DNA of 64,000 nt from Rhizobium sp. C4 (GTDB taxonomy: Bacteria > Pseudomonadota > Alphaproteobacteria > Rhizobiales > Rhizobiaceae). The notes under the pieces were generated by a model. The model saw only the letters and a program-made list of their open reading frames with translations, was not told where the DNA came from and did not search any database. The position numbers and the translations under genes were made by a program. This document shows, one piece after another, positions 51,085-59,018 of this stretch (position 1 is the stretch's first letter; each line of letters starts with the position of its first letter). Where the stretch lies: NCBI RefSeq assembly GCF_021026315.1, contig NZ_JAJNCX010000002.1, positions 186,001-250,000 of the forward strand, read 5' to 3'.

Positions 51085-51996
51085 TCAGGCCGTGTGCTCT
51101 TCTTTCCAGATCGAGGTATAGGCCCGCTTTTCCGCCGTCGTCTGCGATGACGTCACCGGCTTGAGGCCGCCGAACGCATTGCGATTGGCAGCTTTCGGCT
51201 CTTTCGGGTCATGCATGTATTCGCCGAAGAACCGCTTCATCTCCTCACGCATGATCTGAACCAGTTCTTCCTCGCGGGCGAGGATCGTCGAGGTCGGAGC
51301 GCCGATGCCGATGGCAAGCGGGCGGTCGGTGCATTCGGACGGCATCAGCATCGCGATGAGGCCGGAACCACTCACCACCTGGTCGATCGACACGAAATAG
51401 CCCTTGCGGCGGACTTCGCCGAGAGAGGCCAGCAGCTCCGGAATCCTGATCGCCTCTTCGCCCTCTTCGCGATAGGCGTTGATCCGGTGAAAGATCCGCT
51501 TGACCTCATTGTCGTCATGGGCGCTCAAGAGCGCCTTGCCGACGCCGGAGGTTGCCAGCGGGCGCTTTGTTCCGAGACGAATATGGTGATCGACCGCATG
51601 ATTGGGGTCCATGACCTGGATGTATTGCGCGTGGTCACCGTTGCGGGCGCCCAGAAGCACCAGCTGACCGCTGCGCTCGACGATGGCGCGAAGCAGCCGC
51701 AAAAGCGAAGCCTCGGCAAAAAGGGTCGGATTGAGCCAGCTCCCGAGCAGGGGAACCCGGTCGGTCGGCATGTAGGTCCGCTGGGCGCGGTCGAATTTAA
51801 GATAACCCATGGCGACCATGCTGCGCAGAAGCGCGGATGTGCTTGATTGCGGATAACCAAGTGCCACGGATACCGAGATCACGTTTTGCGGCTGGCGGAC
51901 TTCATCGAAGAATTCCAGAATTTCCAGCGTGCGTGCCACAGACTTTACAATATGCGCATCGTCTCCCGCCGACGCGCTCTTCTCTACAGAAGTCAT
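51085..51996 (-). CDS. IclR-family transcriptional regulator
   Basis: A 303-residue IclR-type regulator. The N-terminal winged helix-turn-helix covers about 15-80 (VKSVARTLEILEFFDEV, GYPQSSTSALLRSMVAMGYL). The effector domain (about 95-265) contains HIRLGTKRPLATSGVGKALL, EVRRKGYFVSIDQVV and GSGLIAMLMP, plus a longer than usual C-terminal tail. IclR proteins respond to small aromatic or aliphatic acids and control nearby catabolic genes. It is divergent from the SDR/MFE2-type operon at 52204 and upstream of the racemase gene; a palindrome at 52140-52154 is a possible binding site. Confidence 0.92.
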   Translation of the reverse strand: MTSVEKSASAGDDAHIVKSVARTLEILEFFDEVRQPQNVISVSVALGYPQSSTSALLRSMVAMGYLKFDRAQRTYMPTDRVPLLGSWLNPTLFAEASLLRLLRAIVERSGQLVLLGARNGDHAQYIQVMDPNHAVDHHIRLGTKRPLATSGVGKALLSAHDDNEVKRIFHRINAYREEGEEAIRIPELLASLGEVRRKGYFVSIDQVVSGSGLIAMLMPSECTDRPLAIGIGAPTSTILAREEELVQIMREEMKRFFGEYMHDPKEPKAANRNAFGGLKPVTSSQTTAEKRAYTSIWKEEHTA

Positions 51997-52139
51997 GCAA
52001 TCCTCCCGATCACATTCGCATATTTATTGAATAGCGTTCGGTATTCTGAACAGAGGGAACATTCGCTGTCAATCAAATTATGACGGCCTTACGATCCCGA
52101 AAAAGCAGATACGTGTGAAATCCGATGCGGCCGCAGGAG

Positions 52140-52154
52140 GTGTTTTGGAAACAC
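52140..52154. promoter_or_regulatory. Palindrome upstream of the SDR/hydratase operon
   Basis: GTGTTT (52140-52145) and AAACAC (52149-52154) are perfect arms around TGG, 50 bases upstream of the SDR start and 143 bases from the divergent IclR gene. It is a plausible operator for that regulator. The rest of the 207-base gap is AT-richer than its surroundings and should hold two promoters that I could not fix. Confidence 0.33.
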
Positions 52155-52203
52155 GGCTGCTCGCGGTTACGAGCATTGCAGATCGTTTCGAAGGAGTGCA
52201 GCA

Positions 52204-52971
52204 ATGCGAGGATTGAAGGACAGGCGCGTTATCATCACCGGCGGGGCGAGCGGCATCGGGCGGGCGACCGCGTTGCGGCTTGCTGAGGAAGGGTGTGTCG
52301 TCGGGATATTTGATCTCAACGGCAAGGCCGCTCAGGAATTGGCGGCGGAGGCAAAGTCAGCAGGCCGGACCGTATTCGGATATGCCGTCGACATTACCGA
52401 CCGGGATGCGATCGAGCGTGCCGTCGATGCGTTCGAGGCTGAAGCGGGGCCGGTTGAACTTCTGGCAAACGTTGCCGGCTGGGACCTTCCCGTCCCGTTT
52501 CTCGATACGGACCGGGCCTTCTGGGACAAGGTCATCCAGATCAATCTCTATGGGCCGCTCAACATGCACCACGTCGTTGTGAAGCGCATGGCCGAGCGTC
52601 GTTTCGGCAGGGTGGTCAACATCGCGTCGGACGCCGGCCGTGTCGGCTCCTCGGGCGAGGCGGTCTATTCTGCCTGCAAGGGCGGCATCATCGCCTTCAC
52701 CAAGACGGTGGCGCGTGAACTCGCACGCAGCGGCGTTGTCCTGAACGTCGTGGCACCCGGGCCGACCGACACGCCGCTCTTTGATGGTTTCAAGGCTGCC
52801 TCGCCAACGGGGGGCAAGATTGCCGAAGGTCTTGCCCGCGCCATTCCGCTCGGGCGGCTGGGTGACCCAAGTGACTATCCGGGCATGATCGCGTTTCTTC
52901 TCAGCGACGACGCCGCCTTCATCACCGGCCAGACCATCAGTGTCTCCGGTGGCCTGACAATGCACGGCTGA
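52204..52971 (+). CDS. Short-chain dehydrogenase/reductase
   Basis: A 255-residue SDR with TGGASGIGRATA (about 13-24), FDLNG at the end of strand 2 (NAD preference), NVAGWD, the serine in NIASDAG, and YSACKGG with the catalytic Tyr and Lys. The C-terminus has AAFITGQTISVSGG. Related proteins oxidise 2- or 3-hydroxyacyl-CoAs in alicyclic acid degradation. GAAGGAG stands upstream of the ATG. It is the first gene of a three-gene operon with an MFE2-type dehydrogenase and hydratase, spaced 14 bases from the next start. Confidence 0.89.
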   Translation: MRGLKDRRVIITGGASGIGRATALRLAEEGCVVGIFDLNGKAAQELAAEAKSAGRTVFGYAVDITDRDAIERAVDAFEAEAGPVELLANVAGWDLPVPFLDTDRAFWDKVIQINLYGPLNMHHVVVKRMAERRFGRVVNIASDAGRVGSSGEAVYSACKGGIIAFTKTVARELARSGVVLNVVAPGPTDTPLFDGFKAASPTGGKIAEGLARAIPLGRLGDPSDYPGMIAFLLSDDAAFITGQTISVSGGLTMHG

Positions 52972-52985
52972 AAGAGGAGCAAGCA

Positions 52986-53897
52986 ATGGGAATGGTTGAA
53001 GGAAAGGTCGCGATCGTGACCGGAGCAGGGCGCGGCATCGGCCGATCGGTCGCGCTGCAGCTTGCCGCCGAGGGCGCGCATGTCGTGGTCAACGATATCG
53101 GGGTCGCCCTTGATGGCTCCGGCGCGGACACGGGGCTTGCCGCCACGGTGGTGAAGGAAATCGAGGCTGCCGGCGGGAGTGCCGTTGCCAGTACGCTGTC
53201 GATCTCGGAACCGCAGAACGCGCAAGGGATCATCGACACGGCGCTGGACGCTTTCGGGCGCGTCGACATCGTCGTCAACAATGCCGGGATCATCCGGGAC
53301 GCAATCTTCCACAAGATGTCATGGTCCGACTGGATGGATGTGATTCAAGTCCATCTTCACGGCAGCTTCGGCCTGAGCCGTGCGGCGGCCACCTGCTTCC
53401 GCGAGCAGAACAGCGGCAGTTTCGTTCACATGACATCCACCTCCGGCCTGATCGGGCAGGTGGGGCAGGCCAATTACATGGCGGCCAAGATGGCAATTGT
53501 CGGCCTGTCGCGCGGCATCGCACTCGACATGCGGCGCTATAACGTCCGCTCGAACTGCGTCGCGCCTTTCGCTTGGAGCCGCATGACCAGTTCCGTTCCG
53601 AGCGAGACCGAGGTGGAGAAGGCGCGTGTTGCGCGCTTTCAGCAAATGGATCCGGACAAGGTTGCGCCGCTCGTCGCCTTCCTGGGGTCGGATGAGGCAA
53701 AGGATATTTCCGGGCAGATTTTCTGCGTCCGGAAGAACGAGGTCATGCTGTTCAGCCAGCCGCGGCCGTTGCGCACCATTCACACGGCGGAAGGCTGGAC
53801 GCCCTCGTCGCTCGGGCAGATGATCAATTCCGCCTTCAAAGGCTCTCTCGTTCCGCTCGAAGTCTCGGGCGATGTCATCATGTGGGATCCGGTCTGA
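52986..53897 (+). CDS. HSD17B4/MFE2-type 3-hydroxyacyl-CoA dehydrogenase (SDR)
   Basis: A 303-residue SDR longer than the classical type. It starts GKVAIVTGAGRGIGRSVAL, then VVVNDIGVALDGSGADTG, a stretch typical of the dehydrogenase part of peroxisomal multifunctional enzyme 2. NNAGIIRDAIFHKMSWSDW, HMTSTSGLIGQVGQANYMAAKMA with Tyr and Lys, and a C-terminal extension of about 60 residues are present. It should oxidise a (3R)-hydroxyacyl-CoA with NAD+. The next gene encodes the matching hydratase part, so the pair is a split MFE2. The pair resembles SDR and hydratase proteins of actinobacterial sterol side-chain degradation. Confidence 0.88.
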   Translation: MGMVEGKVAIVTGAGRGIGRSVALQLAAEGAHVVVNDIGVALDGSGADTGLAATVVKEIEAAGGSAVASTLSISEPQNAQGIIDTALDAFGRVDIVVNNAGIIRDAIFHKMSWSDWMDVIQVHLHGSFGLSRAAATCFREQNSGSFVHMTSTSGLIGQVGQANYMAAKMAIVGLSRGIALDMRRYNVRSNCVAPFAWSRMTSSVPSETEVEKARVARFQQMDPDKVAPLVAFLGSDEAKDISGQIFCVRKNEVMLFSQPRPLRTIHTAEGWTPSSLGQMINSAFKGSLVPLEVSGDVIMWDPV

Positions 53898-53899
53898 TC

Positions 53900-54760
53900 A
53901 TGGCTATCATCTACGAAAAACTGATGAATCTCGAAATCCCGACCATCGAGCAGACCTATACCCAAAAGGACACGATGCTCTATGCGCTGGGCGTGGGTCT
54001 CGGGCAGGATCCGACGGATCGCGAGCAGCTGCGTTTCGTCTACGAGCAGAACCTGAAGGCGCTGCCGACCCAGGCCGTCGTGCTTGCCCATCCGGGTCTC
54101 TGGGTTCGCGATCTGGATACTGGCATTGACTATGTGAAGGTGGTTCACGGCGAGCAGGGCCTTGTCCTGCACAAGCCGCTTCCGCCTTCAGGCACCGTCC
54201 TTGGCATCTCCCGGGTGACGGGCGTGTTCGACAAGGGAGAAGGGAAGGGAGCTCTCGTTCTCTCCGAACGCAAGATCGTCGACAAATCGACCGGCGATCT
54301 GCTGGCGACCATCACCCAGAACACATTTTGCCGTGGCGACGGTGGCTTTGGCGGCCCGAGCGGACCGACGCCTGCCCCGCATGTCCTGCCTGAGCGTGAA
54401 GCGGATATGGTCTGCGATCTGGCGACAGTGCCGCAGGCGGCCCTGATCTACCGTCTGAACGCCGATATGAATCCGCTGCATGCCGATCCGGATATTGCGG
54501 CAAAGGCCGGCTTTGCGCAGCCCATTCTCCATGGGCTGGCGACATATGGCGTCTCCGGCCACGCGGTGCTGAAATCCGTCTGCGGCTATGATCCGGCGCG
54601 GTTGAAGTCGCTGAATTGCCGTTTCACCGCACCGGTCTATCCGGGCGAAACGTTCCGTACGGAAATCTGGATCGACGGCACGATCGTCAGCTTCAGAACA
54701 CGGTCTCTGGAGCGTGATATCGTTGCAATATCAAACGGTCGGGCTGAAATCGCGGGCTGA
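53900..54760 (+). CDS. MFE2-type enoyl-CoA hydratase 2 (MaoC double hot-dog)
   Basis: A 286-residue double hot-dog hydratase. The N-terminal half ends with the typical CRGDGGFGGPSGP (about 147-160). The C-terminal half carries the hydratase 2 motif in YRLNADMNPLHADPDIAAKAGFAQPILHGLATYG, with catalytic Asp and His. It forms (3R)-hydroxyacyl-CoA from trans-2-enoyl-CoA, the substrate of the dehydrogenase encoded just upstream. The ATG at 53900 is two bases after the upstream stop; an earlier in-frame start at 53882 overlaps that gene. It is followed by a classical terminator, closing the operon. Confidence 0.92.
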   Translation: MAIIYEKLMNLEIPTIEQTYTQKDTMLYALGVGLGQDPTDREQLRFVYEQNLKALPTQAVVLAHPGLWVRDLDTGIDYVKVVHGEQGLVLHKPLPPSGTVLGISRVTGVFDKGEGKGALVLSERKIVDKSTGDLLATITQNTFCRGDGGFGGPSGPTPAPHVLPEREADMVCDLATVPQAALIYRLNADMNPLHADPDIAAKAGFAQPILHGLATYGVSGHAVLKSVCGYDPARLKSLNCRFTAPVYPGETFRTEIWIDGTIVSFRTRSLERDIVAISNGRAEIAG

Positions 54761-54786
54761 GCCAAGACCGGAATACCCGAACCCAG

Positions 54787-54821
54787 GGGTGTGGATTTGC
54801 GCAAGCATCCACGCCCTTTTT
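54787..54821 (+). terminator. Intrinsic terminator of the MFE2-type operon
   Basis: GGGTGTGGAT (54787-54796) pairs with ATCCACGCCC (54807-54816), 10 pairs including one T-G, and is followed directly by TTTTT (54817-54821). It lies 26 bases after the hydratase stop. Confidence 0.85.
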
Positions 54822-54885
54822 CTTGGATGAAATATCGAACTCCCCGTCATTCGAAGGGGCTCAAACAGCGTTGGAAATCGCCTTT

Positions 54886-54903
54886 TCAACATATGCATGT
54901 TGA
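54886..54903. promoter_or_regulatory. Palindromic operator candidate upstream of the dehydrogenase operon
   Basis: TCAACAT (54886-54892) and ATGTTGA (54897-54903) are perfect 7-bp arms around ATGC, between the preceding terminator and the acyl-CoA dehydrogenase gene 117 bases downstream. The length and symmetry fit a dimeric repressor site. A looser CAACA...TGTTG pair with a wider centre occurs at 29004-29024, in another divergent region. Confidence 0.4.
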
Positions 54904-55019
54904 GGTTGGCCCTGGAGCCTCCCGGATCGGCCTCCGGAATTGACCCTCTCGCGCATTCGGCAATACGACTGAAGTCAAGAAGCGCGGCGCGGATGCCGCG
55001 CGTGTGAGGCAGATGGGGT

Positions 55020-56168
55020 TTGATCTTGGCGCTCGAACTGAACGAAGACCAATTGCAAATTCAGGATCTCGTGCGGCGCGTGGCGCGCGAGAAGGTGGCA
55101 GCGCGTGCGCAGGAAATCGACCTGACGGCAGAATACCCCCACGACATGTTCGAGCTGGTCAAGGAACTCGGATTGTTCACGCTGCCGTTTCCGCCGGAAT
55201 ATGGCGGTACGGGCAGCATGCTTTCGGCCTGTGTCGCGGTCGAGGAACTGGGGCGCGTCTGCTACAACACGGCCTATCTGCTTGTCGTGCAGTGGGTGCC
55301 GATCGGCGCAATCCTGGCCGGTGGCAGTCCCGAGCAGAAGCAGAAATATCTCCCCGGCCTTGCATCCGGCGACCTGCGCGGCGCGCTGTCGCTGACTGAG
55401 CCGCAAAGCGGCTCCGATGTGGCGGGCATCAAGACGCGTGCGCGGCGCGACGGCAACGGCTTCCGGCTCAACGGCTCGAAGATCTGGTGCACGAATGCCG
55501 GCATGGCGGACTTCGTTCTCGTCGCCGCCAAGACGGGCGAGGACGACGAACGCGGCAAGATCAACCTGTTCATCGTCGACAAGGGAACCCCCGGCTTCGT
55601 TGTCGGCCGCAAGGAAGACAAGATCGGCGCGCGGGGCGTACCGTCCCATTCGCTCTTCTTCGACAACGCCTATGTGCCTGCCGAAAATATGCTCGGTGAC
55701 GAGCAGACCGGGTTCCGCGTTGCCATGGCGGCCCTCAACGATTCGCGCCCGATCATTGGCGCGCGCGGTGTCGGGCTTGCGCAAGGCGCGCTCGATCACG
55801 CCATCGAATTCATCAAGAGCCGGCGGGCCTTCGGCCAGGCGGTTTCGGATTTCCAGGGCGTGCGCTGGATGGTCGCCGACATGGCGATCCAGATCGAGGC
55901 GTCCCGCAGGCTGGTCTACCAGGCGGCTGCGGCCGTCGATGCGGGCATCAAGGGCAAGGAGCTGGCGCAGCTGGCAGCGATCGCCAAATGCCATGCGACC
56001 GATACCGCCATGTCCGTCGCCACGGACGCTGTGCAGCTTTTCGGGGCAGCCGGCATTTCCAATGAATACCCCATCAACCGCTATTTCCGCGACGCGAAGG
56101 TGCTCCAGATCATCGAGGGCACCAACCAGATCCAGCGGAACATCATCTCACGCAATCTTCTCGACTGA
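55020..56168 (+). CDS. Acyl-CoA dehydrogenase (classical, with C-terminal catalytic Glu)
   Basis: A 382-residue acyl-CoA dehydrogenase of the short/medium-chain type. It has LSLTEPQSGSDVAGIKT, NGSKIWCTNAG, FGQAVSDFQGVRWMVADM and the canonical IIEGTNQIQRNI with the catalytic Glu. It oxidises an acyl-CoA to trans-2-enoyl-CoA and passes electrons to ETF. The start is uncertain: TTG at 55020 or TTG at 55026; a GAGG at 55006 and GGGG at 55015 are possible ribosome sites. It is the first gene of a six-gene operon. Unlike the pair later in the same operon it is self-sufficient, so it likely acts on a simpler intermediate. Confidence 0.9.
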   Translation: MILALELNEDQLQIQDLVRRVAREKVAARAQEIDLTAEYPHDMFELVKELGLFTLPFPPEYGGTGSMLSACVAVEELGRVCYNTAYLLVVQWVPIGAILAGGSPEQKQKYLPGLASGDLRGALSLTEPQSGSDVAGIKTRARRDGNGFRLNGSKIWCTNAGMADFVLVAAKTGEDDERGKINLFIVDKGTPGFVVGRKEDKIGARGVPSHSLFFDNAYVPAENMLGDEQTGFRVAMAALNDSRPIIGARGVGLAQGALDHAIEFIKSRRAFGQAVSDFQGVRWMVADMAIQIEASRRLVYQAAAAVDAGIKGKELAQLAAIAKCHATDTAMSVATDAVQLFGAAGISNEYPINRYFRDAKVLQIIEGTNQIQRNIISRNLLD

Positions 56169-56191
56169 TACCGGCATTGGAGGAAATGACT

Positions 56192-56665
56192 ATGGACGTA
56201 CTGGGACTTGGCCTTTTTTACGAAGATTTGCCGGTTGGCCGCTCCTTCAAGACGATTGGGCGCACCATCACCGAGACAGACATCATCAACTTCACGACCT
56301 GTACCGGCATGACCGAGGTCCTGTTCACCAATCATGAATTTCAGGATAGCGAGTCCGATATCCAGGGGCGGGTGTCGCCGGGCGCGCTGGTCTTCACCTT
56401 CTCGGAAGGTCTGCTTGTCCATGCCAGCATGCAGCATACCGGCTTTGCATTCCTCAGCATGGACCTCGAAATCAAGGGACCGACGGTGGCCGGCGATACG
56501 ATCCATGTCGAGGTGGAAGTCATCGAATCGCGGCGCTCCGCCAGCCGGCCGACCCGCGGCCTTGTCCGCACGCGCAACAAGGTCGTGAACCAGAAGGGCG
56601 AAACGATCATGGTCTACACCCCGCTTCGCATGGTGAAGGCCCGCACCGACGGAAAGGCCGCCTGA
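56192..56665 (+). CDS. MaoC-like hot-dog dehydratase
   Basis: A 157-residue single hot-dog protein: YEDLPVGRSFKTIGRTITETDIINFTTCTGM, then GALVFTFSEGLLVH, KGPTVAGDTIHVEVEV and TRGLVRTRNKVVNQKGE. It resembles MaoC dehydratases of the mesaconyl-CoA hydratase-like group in which the Asp-His motif is modified (here TTCTGMTEVLF). The ATG at 56192 has GGAGG eight bases upstream; ATG 56186 and TTG 56177 are too close or lack a site. The next gene starts inside the stop (TGATG). Hydration of a branched or cyclic enoyl-CoA in this operon is the inferred role. Confidence 0.8.
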   Translation: MDVLGLGLFYEDLPVGRSFKTIGRTITETDIINFTTCTGMTEVLFTNHEFQDSESDIQGRVSPGALVFTFSEGLLVHASMQHTGFAFLSMDLEIKGPTVAGDTIHVEVEVIESRRSASRPTRGLVRTRNKVVNQKGETIMVYTPLRMVKARTDGKAA

Positions 56666-57897
56666 TGACCGAGCGTGCGCCACAGCCCGGAAATGCCGGG
56701 CCGCTGTCCGGATTTCGCATCATTGATCTGACGACCAATGTGCTCGGGCCCGTGGCCACGCAGATCCTCGGCGACATGGGCGCCGATGTGGTCAAGATAG
56801 AAGCGCCTGAGGGCGATCATACCCGCCATGTCGGTCCTTCGCGCAGCGAGGCCATGGGCGTCTTCTTTCTGAACATCAACCGGAACAAGCGCAGCGTTGT
56901 CCTCGATCTGAAGAAGCCCAAGGCGCGCGAGGCTCTTTCCCGGCTGATTGAAACGGCGGATGTCTTCGTCCACAGCATGCGCCCGGATGCGGCCAAGCGT
57001 CTCGGCATCGACTATCAAACGCTCACGCGGCTCAATCCGAAGCTCGTCTATGCCTCGGCGAGCGGTTATCGACCGGCGAGTTCGCGCCGGAACTGGCCGG
57101 CCTTTGACGACGTGATCCAGGGCTTGAGCGGTATCGCTTCCATGAACGGCCGCAACATCGGTGAGCCGCGCTACTTTCCGACGGTGATTGCCGACAAGCA
57201 TTGTGGCTATGTGCTGTCTTCGGCCATTTCCATGGCGCTCCTCTGGCGCGAGCGCACGGGCGAGGGGCAGGAGGTTCATGTGCCGATGATGGAAAGCATG
57301 GTGACGTTCAACATGCTTGAGCATCTGTGGGGCGGGGTGCTGGACGAACCGGAGCTGGGTCTTGGCTACAGCCGCATGTTCACACCCCATCGCCGGCCTT
57401 ACCGGACCATCGACGGATATATCTGCCTGCTCGCCAATACCGATGAACAATGGCACCGGCTTTTCAACGTCATCGGTTGCCCGGAGATGGGAAAAGACCC
57501 GCGCTATGCCAAGGTGAATGCGCGGTCCAGGAACATCGATGCTGTCTATGCGATCCTGGCCGACCGGATGGCGCAGGAAACGACGGACGAATGGCGCCGG
57601 CGGCTCGATGAGGCCGACATTCCGAACGGCCCCGTTCAGGATTTCGACGATCTCCTCAACGACCCCTATCTTGAGGAGACGCACTTCTTCCAGAAGGTGA
57701 GCCATCCGACGGAGGGACGGTACATGACGACCGCCATTCCTGTCGAATTTTCCAAATCCGGCGGGACGATCCGCCGGCTCGCCCCCAGGCTCGGCGAACA
57801 CACGCAGGAAGTTCTGCGCGGTTGCGGCCTTTCAGACACGGAAATTGATGCTCTGACGCAAACGAGGTCGGCAGAGAAGGTCCTGGTGAACACGTGA
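56665..57897 (+). CDS. Family III CoA-transferase (CaiB/BaiF)
   Basis: A 410-residue CaiB/BaiF protein: FRIIDLTTNVLGPVATQILGDMGADVVKIE (14-43), NRNKRSVVLDLK, VHSMRPDAAKRLGID, and a candidate catalytic Asp in VIADKHCGYVLSSA, followed by RTGEGQEVHVPMMESM. It moves CoA from an acyl-CoA to an incoming acid. It overlaps the upstream stop as TGATG and the downstream start by GTGA. A second transferase of the family ends this operon, so one may activate the substrate and the other release a product, or they act on different acids. Confidence 0.9.
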   Translation: MTERAPQPGNAGPLSGFRIIDLTTNVLGPVATQILGDMGADVVKIEAPEGDHTRHVGPSRSEAMGVFFLNINRNKRSVVLDLKKPKAREALSRLIETADVFVHSMRPDAAKRLGIDYQTLTRLNPKLVYASASGYRPASSRRNWPAFDDVIQGLSGIASMNGRNIGEPRYFPTVIADKHCGYVLSSAISMALLWRERTGEGQEVHVPMMESMVTFNMLEHLWGGVLDEPELGLGYSRMFTPHRRPYRTIDGYICLLANTDEQWHRLFNVIGCPEMGKDPRYAKVNARSRNIDAVYAILADRMAQETTDEWRRRLDEADIPNGPVQDFDDLLNDPYLEETHFFQKVSHPTEGRYMTTAIPVEFSKSGGTIRRLAPRLGEHTQEVLRGCGLSDTEIDALTQTRSAEKVLVNT

Positions 57898-59018
57898 CAA
57901 ACAACAATGACAATGCAGAGCGGCGAGCGCAGCAGCAACTCATTACCGATGCTGTAACCGCCTTCGCACGACGCGAGCTTTCTCCCGCCGCGATGCGACC
58001 CGGCACGATCAGTCGCAAGCGATGGCAGGGGCTGGCGGAACTGGGATTGATGGCGATGCTTCTCCCGGACGAGGCGGGTGGATTGGGCCTCAAGATCGGT
58101 GATCTTGTTCCCGCTCTCGAAGCGCTCGGCAAGCCCTTGCTCAGAGAGCCGCTGGTCGCATCTTCGGTGCTCGCCGGTTCGCTTCTCGTGGGTGTCGCGC
58201 GCAATGCCAAGGCGGCAGACCTGCTCGAGCAACTGGCCGCAGGCGCGCTCTTGGCCGGCGTTGCCTGGCAGGAGACCTATCGTCTGGAGGGTGACCATAT
58301 CAAGACGACACTGGCGAGCGATGCTCACGGCCATGTCCTGAGCGGGCGCAAGGTTCTGGTGGTTCCGGGCTCCGAGGCAGACGGGCTGCTGGTGTCGGCC
58401 AATGCCGATGGCAAGACGGCACTTGTCTGGGTTTCTGTCGATGCGGAAGGGGTGCGGGCCGAAAACGGCAGGACTGCCGATGGCGGCGCTGTCGCGACCT
58501 TCCATTTCGACAATGTCAAAATCGACGCCGCAGACATTCTGTCGACCGATGCTGCCGATGTTCTCGCGCAAAGCCTGCAGGTTGCGACGATTGCTGCGAG
58601 TGCGGAGCTTCTCGGCCTTATTCGCGGTGCGATGGATATCACCATGGACTATCTGCGCACCCGCAAGCAGTTCAACAAGACCATTGGATCATTCCAGTCG
58701 CTCCAGCATCGCGCCGCCGACCTGTTCATCCAGCAGGAACTGTCGGCCGTCGCCATCAGCCGGGCGGCCGCCGATTTCGAAGCGGCAGCCACTGCGCAAG
58801 AGCGCGCGACGGCTGCGAGCCGGGCAAAGGCGCGGCTGTCGTCGGCCGCTCTGATCGTCACCAAGGAAGCGATCCAGATGCATGGCGGCATCGGCTATAC
58901 CGATGAGCATGATATCGGACTTTATCTCAAGCGTACGCTGACCCTGTCCGCCTGGCTTGGCAATGCGGCGGAGCATCGTGCTCGGTTCGCCGAACTGACG
59001 ATGGACGAAGCAGCATGA
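57894..59018 (+). CDS. Acyl-CoA dehydrogenase, likely non-catalytic partner subunit
   Basis: A 374-residue acyl-CoA dehydrogenase-fold protein. It has MLLPDEAGGLGLKIGDLVPALEALG in the N-terminal domain and QMHGGIGYTDEHDIGLYLKRTL near the end. No C-terminal EGT motif and no helix-G ER glutamate are present (the region reads QVATIAASAELLGLI). As with the protein at 11964 it probably pairs with the neighbouring dehydrogenase. The GTG start overlaps the upstream stop (GTGA) and its own stop overlaps the next start (ATGA), giving tight coupling of presumed subunits. Confidence 0.87.
   Translation: MTNNNDNAERRAQQQLITDAVTAFARRELSPAAMRPGTISRKRWQGLAELGLMAMLLPDEAGGLGLKIGDLVPALEALGKPLLREPLVASSVLAGSLLVGVARNAKAADLLEQLAAGALLAGVAWQETYRLEGDHIKTTLASDAHGHVLSGRKVLVVPGSEADGLLVSANADGKTALVWVSVDAEGVRAENGRTADGGAVATFHFDNVKIDAADILSTDAADVLAQSLQVATIAASAELLGLIRGAMDITMDYLRTRKQFNKTIGSFQSLQHRAADLFIQQELSAVAISRAAADFEAAATAQERATAASRAKARLSSAALIVTKEAIQMHGGIGYTDEHDIGLYLKRTLTLSAWLGNAAEHRARFAELTMDEAA

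Noticed and set aside
35963-54895. CATATG core seen in several promoter regions (35964, 42971, 54890) as a shared operator
   Set aside because: The same hexamer also occurs repeatedly inside coding regions at about the number expected by chance for this base composition.
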